Positions 11,546 to 23,717 are shown, counted from the first letter of the stretch. The stretch: 64,000 nucleotides of DNA from Talinum fruticosum (GCA_021018815.1 JAITYX010000049.1:2790001-2854000), one strand, 5' to 3'. Numbers and translations: made by a program. Notes: generated from the sequence alone by a model not told the origin.

Positions 11546-12181
11546 ATGACTACCTTACGTGAACTTGCTGCACCTAACTTGGATACACAACTTTTACCTA
11601 TCTCACATCCTGCATTGGACCGACCTCTAAAACCGAACTCCGGATTTTTAAATATGTTACCTAAATTTCATGGACTGCCTGGTGAGGACCCATATCGTCA
11701 TATCAATGAGTTTATTATTACATGTTACACTATGCAATTTGAGGGAATCACCCAAGACCAAATTAAGTTGAGAGCCTTTCCCTTTTCACTTCAGGATAAG
11801 GCTAAAGATTGGTTTTATTACTTACCACCTGCAACATTCACTACATGGACCCAAGTTCATACAAGCATTTTTAGAGAAATTTTTCCTACATCTAGGATAG
11901 GGTCCATTAGAAAGGAAATTTGTGGTATTAAACAGATGATTGGGGAGAGTTTTTCTGAATATTGGGAGCGTTTTAATAAATTATGTGCTAGTTGTCCCCA
12001 ACATCAAATTCCTGAGCATTTATTGATTCAATATTTTTATGAAGGTTTATTGCTAATAGGTAGAAATATGGTAGATGTTGCTAGTGGAGGGGCCTTGTTT
12101 AATAAGACTCCAGCTCAGGCTAGAGAATTGTTAAATATTATGGCCCAAAATACTCAACAATTTGGAATGGGAGATACCTAA
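11546..12181 (+). CDS. gag: Gag capsid domain of the gag-only element
   Basis: A 211-codon frame with Retrotrans_gag-type sequence. Gag coats the element RNA to form the particle in which cDNA is made. Residues about 35-60 read MLPKFHGLPGEDPYRHINEF. The LRAFPFSLQDKAKDWFYYLP block (about 76-95) and the SFSEYWERFNKLCASCPQH block (about 136-154) follow, as does a GGALFNKTPAQARELLNIMA stretch near the end, all typical of Athila-related Gag. The ATG at 11546 lies shortly after the PBS leader. The frame ends at a TAA (12179) beyond which similar residues continue, so the stop is probably premature; a zinc knuckle follows in another frame. The capsid part itself looks intact. Confidence 0.85.
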   Translation: MTTLRELAAPNLDTQLLPISHPALDRPLKPNSGFLNMLPKFHGLPGEDPYRHINEFIITCYTMQFEGITQDQIKLRAFPFSLQDKAKDWFYYLPPATFTTWTQVHTSIFREIFPTSRIGSIRKEICGIKQMIGESFSEYWERFNKLCASCPQHQIPEHLLIQYFYEGLLLIGRNMVDVASGGALFNKTPAQARELLNIMAQNTQQFGMGDT

Positions 12182-12767
12182 TTTAGGAATGTTAACGAGT
12201 TCAATTTAGGTCCATCTGTAGAGACCCAATTGTCCCAAATTACTGTTATGTTTAATAAATTGGTCCACAGAGAAAGTAGTTTGTAGTATTTGCTATTTAG
12301 AGGGTCATGTTGCTAATTCATGCCCTACACAACAAAGAGGGCATGTGAATGCTATTTTTTCCAACCAAGGTTGAATGAATTATAACATATTCTCGAACAC
12401 TTATGAAGAATGGAGTGATTACTCTAACCTTAGGTATGGATTTGAAGAAAACCACCTAGAATTTGATGAATCCATTGCTCAGAACAAAACTAATTATCTT
12501 TTAGAGCAAATCATTAAGAAAATGGATGACCAGAAAAAGGAGACTCGACCTTAGGTTCCAAAGCTTAGAGATGACCATTAAGCGGTACAAGAGAAACAGA
12601 TTGCCAATGATACCATGCTTAGTAACCTGCAAGCCCAAGTGCAATCTCAACCTTTCCAAGATCCAAAAGAAAATGTGAGTGTCTTAACACTTAATAGGGG
12701 AAAGAGTTAGAGGAACCTACGAAAAACATAGAGGTAGAGCCAAAATTAGAAGTCATGGAATCTGAAC
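12182..12767 (+). pseudogene. Gag nucleocapsid region, frameshifted
   Basis: After the stop the gag frame runs on to about 12285 (FRNVNEFNLGPSVETQLSQ). A CCHC zinc knuckle, CSICYLEGHVANSC, is readable at 12282-12323 in the +1 frame relative to the capsid ORF. Zinc knuckles bind the element RNA. Later frames contain many stops (12380-12720). Confidence 0.7.
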
Positions 12768-13145
12768 TTGACCAAAATAAAGATAAGGCCTCTAATGCTT
12801 GAGGAAATAGGTGAAAATAAGAAAAATATTTACAAGCCTATCCCACCTTTTCCTAGTAGATTGATAAGCACAACTCCTACGATAGACGAGGCAATTGAAG
12901 ATATTATAGAAGTATCTAGGAAGGTAGAAACAAACATTCCTCTTCTAGATACCATGAAAAGGGAACCTCGTTATGCTAAGTTCCTTAAAGATCTATTCAC
13001 GAACAAATTAAAATTGAAAAGGAACAAAAAGGTAAGTGTGGGGGAGAATACATCTGTTCTTTTCCAAAAGAAATCTCCTACTAATTGCAAGTATGCAGGA
13101 GACCGGATCAATTTAGTGTGGGAAATGCAACTGAATGATCCTTGA
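12768..13145 (+). CDS. Gag C-terminal / pre-protease segment
   Basis: A 125-codon frame holding the stretch that precedes protease in Athila-related polyproteins: KPIPPFPSRL, then IPLLDTMKREPRYAKFLKDL and FTNKLKLKRNKKVSVGE. The aspartic protease DxG motif itself does not follow: the frame ends and non-coding DNA begins. It was probably once continuous with gag. The start codon is only the first ATG in frame, so the true N-terminus is uncertain. Confidence 0.6.
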   Translation: MTKIKIRPLMLEEIGENKKNIYKPIPPFPSRLISTTPTIDEAIEDIIEVSRKVETNIPLLDTMKREPRYAKFLKDLFTNKLKLKRNKKVSVGENTSVLFQKKSPTNCKYAGDRINLVWEMQLNDP

Positions 13146-13187
13146 GCTACAAAGGTGTCGAGCCAAAGACGGTAAACAAAGGCGCTG

Positions 13188-13205
13188 GTTGGGAGGCAAC
13201 CCAAC
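13188..13205 (+). other. conserved inverted repeat after gag
   Basis: GTTGGGAGGCAACCCAAC can form a 6-bp stem. A near-identical motif occurs at the same relative place in the Athila-type element at 40520-40537 (- strand). Possible RNA structure or packaging/processing signal; function is not known to me. Confidence 0.6.
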
Positions 13206-14383
13206 ATTTTCAGGGAAGTTTCTATAATTTTTACTTTAATTTAATTTTTATTTTTATTTAGCATGCATTAGGGACAATGCATGAATTAAGTGTGGGAGAG
13301 TGCATCCTGCATTTTAATTTTATGCATTTATCTTTATTACATTTTAATTTTATGCATTTATCTTTATCTTATTTTTTGAAAAAAATATATATATATTCTT
13401 GTAAAGAAATGCATGAACATGAATATATGCTAGGTTAACTTGCTTAAATTTTTCTGTTTCTAATTTTTCTTTCCCTTTGAAAGTGATAAATTTGAACATG
13501 TTAATTGTCATTCGAGTTGTTTGAGTTGATCTTCATATATTTCTTCAATTAGTGACAATCATAATTTTTCGTCGATTTGATCATGTTATATGATCGTGAT
13601 AGAGGCAATAAATTGACTTAAACCGTTCACCTAGACTACTGAACTTAGCAGATTGACTCATTAAAATTTTGATTTTTCTTGTTTTGCCTACAAAAAAAAA
13701 AAAAAAAAAAATTTAGTTTACCAACATGGGTCGGAGTTGGTGGCTCGGCGCCATTTCCCTTAAGTTTAGGTCTCAAGTTGAGCCTTATGAATGGAGTAAC
13801 CCATGCTGGGAGAGTCATGCCCCTTTTAGGCCGATCAATGGCTCGAACCATACCGACGAAAAAAAAAAAAAATAGAGTATTAACTCCAGCACCTCTGTTT
13901 GGGTGAGTGGGAGACAGGGAGTGTTATATTTCTAAGACCCTATATGGGCCTCGAATATGTGCTTGAATGGAGTTATATATATATATATAATTGAAAAAAA
14001 AAAAAGTTTGCAAAACAAGTTTATTATCGATTTTTAGTGAGTTATTTGCTGATTCAATGTCTCTATAACCATACTGCACCTTAATTTTTCCCATCCTAAA
14101 AAGTTTTAGACCTCTTGACCGGAATGTACATGTTTGAAAAAGATGGATAAATTTTTGATTGTTGCTTAATTAAAAGAGATATTGTGAGGCTGATGAATAA
14201 ACTCTCCGATGGCAATGAAAATGTTTAGTTCTTCACTTGCTTGGGAAAGACAAAAATTTCATCAAAGTATTTTTGAAAGCAAGACAAACTTAGTATATAT
14301 TTTATGTTTTATGTATATCTTTATAAGAAAGCGTATTATTAGATCGAGTCTTAGATTTCTTTGCACGAGGACGTCCAAAGTCT
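13206..14383 (+). other. 3' untranslated interior of the gag-only element
   Basis: No coding similarity. It holds a short tandem repeat of TTTTAATTTTATGCATTTAT type (13310-13370), A-runs at 13690, 13860 and 13997, and an (AT)n run at 13975. Confidence 0.7.
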
Positions 14384-14397
14384 AAGTGTGGGGGATT
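14384..14397 (+). promoter_or_regulatory. polypurine tract of the gag-only element
   Basis: AAGTGTGGGGGATT immediately before the 3' LTR; a G-run of this form is the usual plus-strand primer in Athila-related elements. Confidence 0.8.
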
Positions 14398-16557
14398 TGT
14401 TAAGTCGTATTTTATACGTATTTTTAGTAGTTATTGAGTTTATATTATATAGTTTATTTTATCTAATTTATTCTATTTTGTCTATTTATAGGTAATTATC
14501 GAATAAAGTGGGGAAGAGAAGAAAAGTCGTTAAAAGTGGATTTTTAGCTACCGACAAGCATCCAAGAAAATATATAAAGTCGGTCAATAAATATAATATG
14601 TAATAAAATATTTATTTTATGATATTATATTTTAGGAAATCCTAATTGGAATAGAAAAGGAAACTTAGAAGAGAAGAAAGAGAAATAAACCCTAACTCTT
14701 TCACCCTATATATACTACTTATTATCATCATGGAGAACCGGACCAAGGAAGCCAGCCACACACAATCACCACTGCTGCTTGCTGTCCACGTCCACTCGCT
14801 GCCCAGCCACCACCAGTGCTGCCGCCTACACCTGGCTGCTGCCGCCGCTGCACCACCAGCCAGCCGCTGCACTCGCCGCTCGAACCTCGCTGCTGCCGCT
14901 GCTGCCTCTTGCTGTTGCTGCTGTCCGCTGCCCAGCCAGCCACCATCCATCATCATCTTCTTCATCTTCCCGGGTCAAAGAAACTAATATCGGTAGTATA
15001 ATTTAGTTTTGTAATTTTTATTAGAAAAGATCGAGTTTTTATTGTTAGATTAATATTAAAGATGCTAGTTTTATTTAGTTTACATGTTTTAAATTACATT
15101 ATGTGTGAGTAGTTTTTCTTATACTTGGTATAATCTACTTGAAGCCATGTTAAATTATTTATTTTGAAACAAAGTTTCGATTTTTATTGTCTTATTGATT
15201 CAATCCATGATTTTATGATAATTTGTGTTTAATGTTTATGAATTTATGTCTAATTAATTAGAGTGCACGCTACTTAGTTTTATATAAATTCATGTGATAG
15301 TTTAGAGGGTTTAAGTACGTAATTGCTTGATCTTTTAGACATAAGTATCACCCTAGTTAATCATGGATGGCTCATACCCATCTCTTTTAATTAGGAAATT
15401 ATCATAGATCCTTCTTAAATCAATTTGCTAGTAGATTGGTTATTAGGTGCTAGATGATGTTTTTCTAATACTTAATGCTCTGATTTGATTAAATTCTAGT
15501 GCTAGTGCTAGGGTTATCAATATTAGTAGGGTTTATATTAGGGTTAGGCCTAAGTAAACTAATAACTAAGGAAAAACGGGGAAGATCCGCTAGTGATTGT
15601 CTTCTACGGTTTAGCTCATGGGTAGATCAATTTGTGTGTTAATGATAAATAATAATTTGCATGGTGGATATAGATTATACTAAGTGTTTTTATAAATTTG
15701 CTATCTTTGATAATTATTTGTTTGCTTTTTAGTTATTTTCTTTAGTTTGGCAATTTTTATTTATAAATATATAGTCTTTTATTATTAATTTAGTTACCCC
15801 CTAAAGATCAGTATTTTAGGTTAGTTTTAGTAATTTTATTTTAATTTAATTTTGAGTCATTATATATTTTAATTTTCAGATTTAATTTTCTGTTAGTTTT
15901 TATTATTTTTGAGTCAGTTTGTTAGAAATTAGTTTAAAAATAGTTTCTTTTATTATTTTTCGTGTTTTATTTTCTTTTAGGGTTTAGATAGAGTCCTAGT
16001 TTGCTGTGATTAAATTTTAGAATTTTTGGAATTAATTTGATATTTTTTCATATTTAATTCTTGAATTTAATTACTGCAGGTTTTTAATAAAATAAATTCG
16101 TAAATTAGATTTTAAATTTTGTTTTTATATTTTTAGGGTCTGGTTAGGTTTATAAAATTAGTATTATTATTCTGGGTAATTTTAGTATTTATTTTCGTAA
16201 TTATTTTAGTGCAGAATTTTACTTATTTAATTTTCTGTTTTAGAATTTGTTTATTTTCTGCTTTAGTTTTCTGTTTTAATTATTCTAAAAAATATACAAA
16301 AATATTTCTGGGTTATTGTAGTTTTATTATTCTGTATAAATTATTTATTTAGTTATTAGATAATTTTCTATGAATTTTAGTTATTGATTTTAATTTATAT
16401 TTTCTATTTTGTTTTTAAGAGTAGTAAATTTAATTAGATTAAAACTTGCATGTTATTATATCTTTCCTCGTGGATTCGATCCCTACTTGCCCTTGCTATA
16501 TTGTTTATTATAAGTTTAAGTAGTGGTTTAATTTGTTGCTGTACGACAAGCTTAACA
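14398..16557 (+). repeat. 3' LTR of the gag-only element
   Basis: 2160 bp, the partner of 9173-11331. Differences are single bases, with a visible cluster in the GC-rich stretch (14790-14930). It is followed by the duplication ATGGG at 16558. Confidence 0.95.
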
Positions 16558-17148
16558 ATGGGGATAGAAGAAATTTGTTTAATGATTAAAGAAAAATATT
16601 ATATCGTAGCCTTCCATGATTTCATGGATGACCTTGAGAACTTTGTTTTTTGGGTTCTTTTTTGAAGGATAGAACGAGAACATAGTTCTCATGAGGAAGA
16701 AATAGAGAAATCTGGGTCGGACTTGATTTGAGTGATCGAAAAGTTCTTTTGATCTTGCGACTTGACTAAACCATAATTAGAGTAAAAGGTATCGCTTACT
16801 TCAGAGAATTTGTGAGTGTTGTACTCAATGACAGTCTTTTTGCCCTAAACCGAGGAGACCGGGATGTTATCCGAGGTAGAACAATCTTGGTAGAACTCAA
16901 TGACGAAGTCCGGGTAAACATAGTCACAAAAGTAGAGAAGTTTAAGAAAGTAGGTATTCTTGAGTTTCGAACCCACGAAATTTTTGTCGAAAGAAAAATT
17001 ATCCTCCAAGCAATAATGTTGGGGGACTAAGGGGGTTATTTATTATTTCGATTTGAGGGAAGAATCAGCTTTGGTGTTTTTAGGCCTCTTTCCCGGGTTC
17101 CTCAAGCATAGAAGTTAAGGGTGGGAGTCTAGAAGAGGTTCGAGTCAT

Positions 17149-17754
17149 TTTTGTTGTCAATGCAACCTCTACCTTTCTCTTAGTTAAGTTTTGACTTAGT
17201 GAGCGAGAGAGAAGAAACTCAAAGTAGTAGGAGTAGAAGTGAAAAAAACAAAGAAAGAGTGAAAACCGAGTTATGAGTTATGAGTGACTAAGAGCGAAAT
17301 ACCAATGTAATAGAATGAATGAAGGTGAAGGCCATTTATGGAGAAAATTCCCTCAAGGGAGTAGAAAAGAAAAGAGTTCTAGAGAGTCTAATGGCTAGTT
17401 CCCAATGGCTAGATTCCAGTAGTTTCTTGAGCCGGCGTCCCAAGGGCTAGTCTTCCAGTCGGATCACATGGGAAAAGAGAGAGATCGTCATGAAAAAAAT
17501 TAATCCAATACTCTCATTAATTAGAGATAACCTCGGATATTTGAATATCCATTTAATTTTAACTAACTCGACTCAGCTTATTCATCCGAGTGCTCGAAGT
17601 AACTCATATAACCAACAACTAGAGCTCAATTTCATGAATTTCAAACCGAACTTCAGCCAATCAGATTTCTCTCAATGAAAACATGTTTATACAAGATAAA
17701 CACATAATAACTCATGCAATTGATCTTGTAATCAAGCATTTAACATACCAAGCT
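17149..17754 (-). other. copia-M spacer between pol and env-like ORF
   Basis: On the - strand this is pyrimidine-rich leader DNA upstream of the env-like ATG at 17148. A TATA-like CATAAATGGCC lies at 17330-17340, in the position of TTTAAATAGCA in copia-A and copia-P. The pol stop region lies near 17755. No other coding was seen. Confidence 0.5.
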
Positions 17755-18026
17755 CTAAGAAAATATTAGCCAATTGAAGCTTAGTAGCAATAAATTATAA
17801 CTCTATATCACCTTTTCCACAATGATCTCTAAGAAAGTGGTATCTCGACCTTAATATGCTTTGGTTTTGAAGGCTGAATTGGGTTCATAGTGATGCTGAT
17901 TGCACTTTGGTTATCATTTTGATAGGAATCGGTGAGAAGGTCGAGTCCCAAATCTTTTAAATGCTGCTTGATCCACATCAACCGAGGACAACAAGCTCGT
18001 GCTGCTATATACTCATCCTCGGTTGT
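17755..18026 (-). pseudogene. copia-M RNase H, C-terminal half and pol end
   Basis: RNase H removes the RNA strand during reverse transcription. The frame reads TTEDEYIAARACCPRLMWIK, then a SAISITMNPIQ and KHIKVE stretch matching the copia RNase H end, followed in another frame by RYHFLRDH and a QLANIF remnant of the LADIFTKPL terminus. The domain stops exactly where the Tat LTR begins (18027). The missing N-terminal part (QSFLSWHSKKHKLVTL) is found at 48013 on the far side of TatX. Confidence 0.85.
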
Positions 18027-19767
18027 TGTAGGAACCACGGACCGTGGGACCAAGTTTCCCCATGAAGGGTCGATTTGTTTTTATTTTGATAAGATTCCTT
18101 TTTGATATTTTGAAAGTTAATTATTGCTTAGAAAGTGGGGTGCGCCTCTTATTAAGATTATTTTTTAGAATCAAATTTTGAAATGATTTTAGGTAAAGGT
18201 GTGGTTTTGATTTTTATTAATCATTTTATTATAGAAATTAATTTTTGGGAAGCTCGGGATGTTATTTCAAAAGGCAATGAAATAAAAAGTAAAAGTACAC
18301 TTTTGCAAGAAAGCTTTCAGCTGAATGGTACAAAACCATTTGGGCTGAGAGCTGCCCTGATTATTAGCTAGTGCCAGGGAAATGATGCACTAACTAATAA
18401 CTAGCGTCGGCTATAGGGGTTAAACCGAGAAGTTAGTCTCGATCCTATAGCTCCGGTTGTCAAAAATAAATCAAATTTTCCATTGTTTTTAAAATGTAAT
18501 GCCGAGAAGTAATATAAAGAAATAAAAGCTAAAAAACAAAAAGTTAACAATCAGTTGTAGGAAATAAAAAATTACAAAAATATAGAAAATACTCTTGTAA
18601 TCTTATTATGGAAAAACAAAACTTATAAGATGTTTAAAAGAGATTCCATCGATATTGAACCGAGAATTTGGTGTTTGGGGATGAAAGTAGAAATAAAGAG
18701 GGATACTCTCTATTTCGCTCGTCAATAGACGATCTTTACTAATCTAAATTATGACTTAAAAATCATATTAAACAATCAAGTAATCAACATGTGATAGAGG
18801 AAATTAAAGCAAACAAAACATGCTTAGAAAGCGATAAACAAATAACAAACAAGAAAGGAAGCAATAAAGAAAGCAAGTAAAGAATGGGAAAAGAGACTAA
18901 AAGTTACATCGGGTGGGGAGCAATTAAAACGATTACATCTCCAAAACCAGAATATGGAAATTAACAAAATACTAAAATTAAAAGAATTGCAAAAGTAAGC
19001 TTGATCTAGTGCCCTTAGGTTGTCCCACCTATTGATCTTGGATCACGAACCAATTTCGGCAGATGTAACGACCGGGCAATGACTTCAAACAGAATGAAAA
19101 GGTCTTTTGTGTGGTTTAAGAAATGGAGAAGTGAGTGATTTTAAGGAGAAATGAAGAGAAGAGAGCATGAGAGGGAATGAAAGGATGGATTTTCAGCAAT
19201 TTGGGATGGGGGTTTCCAACTGAAAATGGTGCAGAAAAATAGAGGTGCGAAGCCCTCTATTTATAGTAAAAAAATTAGGTTAAAAAGAAACCCTAAAAGC
19301 CAACCAGCCATCGGGTTAAGGTTGAACCGGGCCTAAGAATACCAGAAATAGATAATTCCAAAAATTGAATATTTGCGTGGTAGCAAACGACACCGTTTGC
19401 AAAGTCCGAAAAGCGTAACCGACTATACGACGTCGTACGAACGTTTCGAGACGTGTGCCTTACTTGGCCGTTGAAGTAGAACATAACAAGTGCATTTTTG
19501 TTTAAGCTTGACAAAAACAGCGTTGGCTTGGATTCTTGATTGGGACTCTAAACCTAGCTTAGTTTGGCCAAAGAAAATGGTTTGTTGGTTGGCCCAAGCA
19601 TAAAAAGTTTGATTTTATGGAGCTAATGGGTTTGTTATGGTTTACTTGGTTTTTGTCACGCCGATTTCAATCTCATCATGAGCCGAGTTCGCAAAGGGGA
19701 TCGGGATTCTAACATAAACAAATAACACAAATAAAAATACAAGGATGACAAATCTTCATTGTCTACA
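18027..19767 (-). repeat. 3' LTR of TatX
   Basis: 1741 bp, + orientation TGTAGGAACC...GTCTACA. It contains a TATTTATAG motif (19258-19266), the LTR TATA box on the - strand, and a block shared with 46320-46500. Confidence 0.85.
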
Positions 19768-19782
19768 GTTAGCCCCCACTTT
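19768..19782 (-). promoter_or_regulatory. polypurine tract of TatX
   Basis: On the - strand AAAGTGGGGGCTAAC directly precedes the LTR start TGTAGACA, as in Tat-lineage elements. Confidence 0.8.
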
Positions 19783-20382
19783 AAGCGAGTCCGAAAGACG
19801 AGGGGTCAAAGCAGACACTAAAGGGTACTTATTTCATTTTTCCGGCGTTGCTTTGGATGCCAAGTTAAAAAGATGTCCAAAATTGGCTGCTTCTTAAACC
19901 GAACTCCGACAAAGTGGGCCTGGACTTGATCACGACATGCATTCTGAAATCCAGCTAAGGTGGTCATGAAGCTCTTAATTTTGCTAAAGCTTTATCGTTT
20001 CTTGATCCGAAGCTTGGAGAAATAATTCTGTTATACTAGCATATTGTTAGTAAATTATCGGATACATAAACGTTTGGTATTTACCTGAATAATTCAATTA
20101 ATGAAGATTGAAAAGTAAACTCGAAGAAAAGCTGAAATGGTGAGCCCTAGGAGCCTAGTTGCTTACACGGCCTATAGAAATCGTCAGCCACACTTAGAGA
20201 ACGTGGTGCTGGCTATGGGCTATGTCTCGCTGCAAAGCTAACACCTACAACCGACTTCGGTCAGGTCTTAGAACCCGACGTCGATTAAGTCTCGAGTAGG
20301 CTGCTGTCAAGAAGCGTGCATCCTGCCAATCACAACAAAGCTGGCCTTTTACTTTAAACTTGAAATGCCATCCGGTTTTGTC
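19783..20382. other. TatX region upstream of the antisense PMD gene
   Basis: No coding region was recognised on either strand. On the + strand it is the presumed promoter region of the PMD gene. Confidence 0.4.
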
Positions 20383-20390
20383 TATAAAAG
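20383..20390 (+). promoter_or_regulatory. TATA box of the antisense PMD gene
   Basis: TATAAAAG, 130 bp upstream of the ATG at 20513, followed by a pyrimidine-rich leader (CATCTTCACAAGTCCTCCTC). The spacing fits a plant RNA polymerase II promoter. Confidence 0.6.
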
Positions 20391-20711
20391 GAGGGACTTG
20401 GAAGCTCACTTTGCACATCTTCACAAGTCCTCCTCTTCTTTTAATTGCTCATGACCTTGCTTCTTTCTTGCTTTGAGAAACTAGTTTTGTTTCCTTACAA
20501 ATTCTCACAAATATGTCTTCACGGTACCCTCATCCCGAGAGAAGGACAACGATCGAGAGCTTGGCTCGAAACGTATACCTAGAGAGGGAATGACTCCCTT
20601 ATCATGAGTGGAATCCAAGTGACCTCTTGCTGGAGGCTGAGAGTCAAGTTTCTTCACTGGAAATATCCACTATGGTAAATGTCTTGACATTAATTTTTTG
20701 TATGGTGTGTC

Positions 20712-20934
20712 TGTAATGCCCCGACCTTAATCCAATACATCAATAAAGATTAATAAATATTAATGAGCACGTGCACTTCAATTCACACTTTTATTCATCA
20801 TTATCATGTGTATTATATACTTGTGCCAGTAAGCATATTATATGTTGCATGACTTGGATGATGATAGCGACGCTTGGCAAAGAAATAAATAAATAAATGA
20901 ATGATCAAATTAATTATGCCTTGTGATAATTCAA

Positions 20935-21023
<89 letters not shown>

Positions 21024-23700
21024 TCATACGCTTAAAGTTTGTAATAGTTCTTCAAGTCTGGGAATTCCTAAAGTCGAAATTCTTTTAACTTGGGCTTGGC
21101 TATTAGGGTATTTGGCTTGTAAAGAGCAGAGGGCCCAACAACCAAAAAAATAAAAATAAAATAAAAAAGAGGCTGGATTCAGATTTGAGGAGAGAGAAAA
21201 TTCAGATTCAAAATTTGCTTATTTAAACCCCAAAAATCTCAAAAACCCCACCTTCATCATTTGCTCTTTTTCCAAAGAAACTCATCTCCCTCACTTAACC
21301 CCCTCTACTGCCCAGCTAGGCTGACCACCACCACCACCACCAACTCCTCTGGTCGCCATCACCGGAGCCACTAGCCGCCGGCCACCGCGGGTTTTTGCTG
21401 CTCCCTTGCTGCTGTGACTACTCGTAGCTGCTGCCGCCTGCTGACTCGCCGCCACTGCTGCCGCAAGTCGTCGCTGGTCGCCACCTGCTGCCGCTGCTAG
21501 TTGTCACCGCCAACCATCGCAGGCACCAGAGCTCTAATCAGCCACCCCTTCCACCATAAAAATCCTCATTTTTCTTATCGATTTTGGATAAAAACCTCAA
21601 ACTTCAACTAATCAATTCCTTCAATTTTTAGAAATAATTACTTAAATGTTGCATGCAAGGGATTATTGTGTAAAATCAGATTACAAAGCCAGTACTATGC
21701 TTTTGGGGATCGTTGATTTGAAACGTTAACTCGGGTTGCCCACATGGGTTTTAATGGGTTTTAGTGAGCTAATATGATACTTACAATGATGGAAAATTTA
21801 TAAGATAAACCTTTCATAGATATCTCGACAAAGACTAAATACGTAAAGCATAAGAAAGTGGAGTTTGGAAGACTCCGCCACCCACCACAGCTTGCCCCCA
21901 CAGCATTTGGGGCAGGCCGTAGTGGTCATCAACGAGTTAATTGACCCAAAACAACCACCGCAGGTGCTCCCACAGGCCGTGGGGTAACCCATGGTAGCCA
22001 CCAGAAGTCCCCACTGACCGTGGGAAGGCCCTTGTTGACCTCTAGAGCCAACCATTGAACCCCACTAGCCGTGGGGAGGTCCTTGGTGGCTTCCAAAGCA
22101 AAGGAAATTTGGTTTCATGATGATTCAAGTTTATTAGAAAATTTTGGAGCAAGAGATTAACTAAAATGGGCATGCATGTAAAAAATTAAAATGAAACTTT
22201 AAAAGAGTACAATATTATGTGAGGATCTAAGAAAAAATAGGCATGCATGTTGTGCTATGAGGATATGGATTAAAAATGTGAATTAAGGAGAATAGGTAAG
22301 TTGAATGATTTTAAGAAGTTGAAGACAATAAGTAATTTTTGGAAGATTAAAGAAAATAAGTCATTTTCAGGGTTAAACGAAAGAAGTGATTTGGATTATT
22401 GAACTAAATTAAAGCAAATAAATAAGGTTGAGAATTTAAGAAAATAAGTTAACGTAGGCAATTTATAAGGATTGGGTTAGGTATCCAAGTGAACAATTCA
22501 ACAACGTTGGAGGAGTATACAATTAGGTGAGTAAGAAACTTAATTTAGGAAGGGATCGATTAACATAGTAGGTGTTTTATGGAGAAACGGTCAAGTGAAC
22601 CTTATGATCATATTGCGTGTGAAGAGGGGTTGGAATAAGTTACAAATGTTACTTTAAAATTTCAACCTATAAAATTTAACCAACTGATTTAGCAATCTAT
22701 GAAGTGATTTCGGCTTCATAAATTCATCTAGTCATGGAAAGTTACAAAAAGGAAATAATGTAAGTAATAACAATAGCGATGGTAATAATAACGATAATAA
22801 ATTTGATTACTAAAGAGTACTGAACCTATTAATGAAACACTCAATTTTGTTAAGGCATCCACGTCGTTCATCCGAGTCAGCAACTTCAAAGGGATCGAAA
22901 TAATATTTCCACGATTTAAGGTACGTTTATTGCTTGTACCTTACGAAAACCCATATGTTTATACATAACAATGTCAAATGGTTTGCTTAATGAAATGAAC
23001 CATTTCAAATATTATTTATCACCTAATTATGTGGCCCACCCATATCAATCATACCAGTGTGATCGGACTTGTGATCACACCCATATATATATATATTTGG
23101 CCATTATCAACCGGACTTTGCCGATAGGTTTGGGTATGCACATATTTAGGGAAACCGACGATCGTAAGGAGCCACTCAGATAATAAATGAATAATTATTT
23201 TACTATATTCTTCCTGTCTGATTTATAAATAAATTAAAATGCATGCGCTCAAATCAATATATCTTCACATAAATTATTTACGAGTACATGGATAGACGTG
23301 CTTGAGCTCCGGCTCATTATTTCAAAATGTTTTTCTCTGTTTTGTTTTAGGTAAGGCTAATGCAGAGGAAAACAGACGAGTTCATTTTGGTCATCAAGAC
23401 TTAGAGGCTGACAAGTGAGAGTCAAGAACGTGATGTGTGGGAGTCGTATATGCTTTGGTTAATAAGTTATAGTCATGATGGTGCTCGATAACTTGTTGCC
23501 CGTTATGCTTGTTATAAGTTGGGCGTCCTACGTATTATGAACCTCAACCTAATAAGTTATGTTTGTAAGTAAATTAGGTAGTTGCCTTACTCTTGTGAAA
23601 GAGCGGCGGTAACGCTTCTAATTCTTTTTCCGTTGCACTAATTACTAGTTAGTCAGTCATTATGGCTAAACTGGTGAATATGGGTTTTGGGGGCATTACG
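20712..23700 (+). repeat. 5' LTR of the Tekay element
   Basis: 2989 bp. It carries a long (AAT)n array, a GC-rich CTGCTGCCGCC block (21320-21530) and a GGCCGTGGGG-repeat block (21890-22090). The last base of the expected GGGGCATTACA is G (23700). Confidence 0.92.
20936..21022. repeat. (AAT)n microsatellite in the Tekay 5' LTR
   Basis: About 29 units. The corresponding place in the 3' LTR (29725-29742) has only about six, so the array changed length after insertion. Confidence 0.97.
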
Positions 23701-23704
23701 GTTG

Positions 23705-23717
23705 TGGTCTTAGAGCC
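23705..23717 (+). promoter_or_regulatory. primer-binding site of the Tekay element
   Basis: TGGTCTTAGAGCC, a diverged form of the TGGTATCAGAGCC site complementary to initiator tRNA-Met, four bases after the LTR. Confidence 0.75.

Larger units (their letters stand above)
9173..16557 (+). mobile_element. gag-only LTR retrotransposon (TR-GAG type), complete
   Basis: A 7385-bp element with two LTRs of about 2160 bp, inverted ends TGTTAAG/CTTAACA, a tRNA-Asp-type PBS, a polypurine tract and an exact 5-bp duplication ATGGG. The 3-kb interior has a gag but no protease core, reverse transcriptase, RNase H or integrase that I can find. This is the architecture called TR-GAG: it would need the enzymes of a related autonomous element, presumably an Athila-like Ty3/gypsy given the PBS and gag. 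The LTRs differ at only about 10-15 visible sites, so insertion was recent compared with the surrounding elements. It landed in the env-like ORF of copia-M. Confidence 0.93.
8550..17148 (-). pseudogene. env-like ORF of copia-M, interrupted by the gag-only element
   Basis: This is the additional Sirevirus ORF, function unknown. The ATG at 17148 (- strand) opens MTRTSSRLPPLTSMLEEPGK, then a stop. Further on are a phenylalanine-rich FFSTKIFVGSK block and a YPDFVIEFYQD block, matching the copia-A copy. The downstream half holds MEGYDIIFF just right of the insertion and LPFGALFSQVFAHFNLEL just left of it (about 9165-9110). The C-terminal half (9000-8550) is rich in Glu/Lys/Ser. Stops and frameshifts are frequent. 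The insertion point is the ATGGG at 16558-16562 / 9168-9172, in the short segment between these two motifs. Confidence 0.75.
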
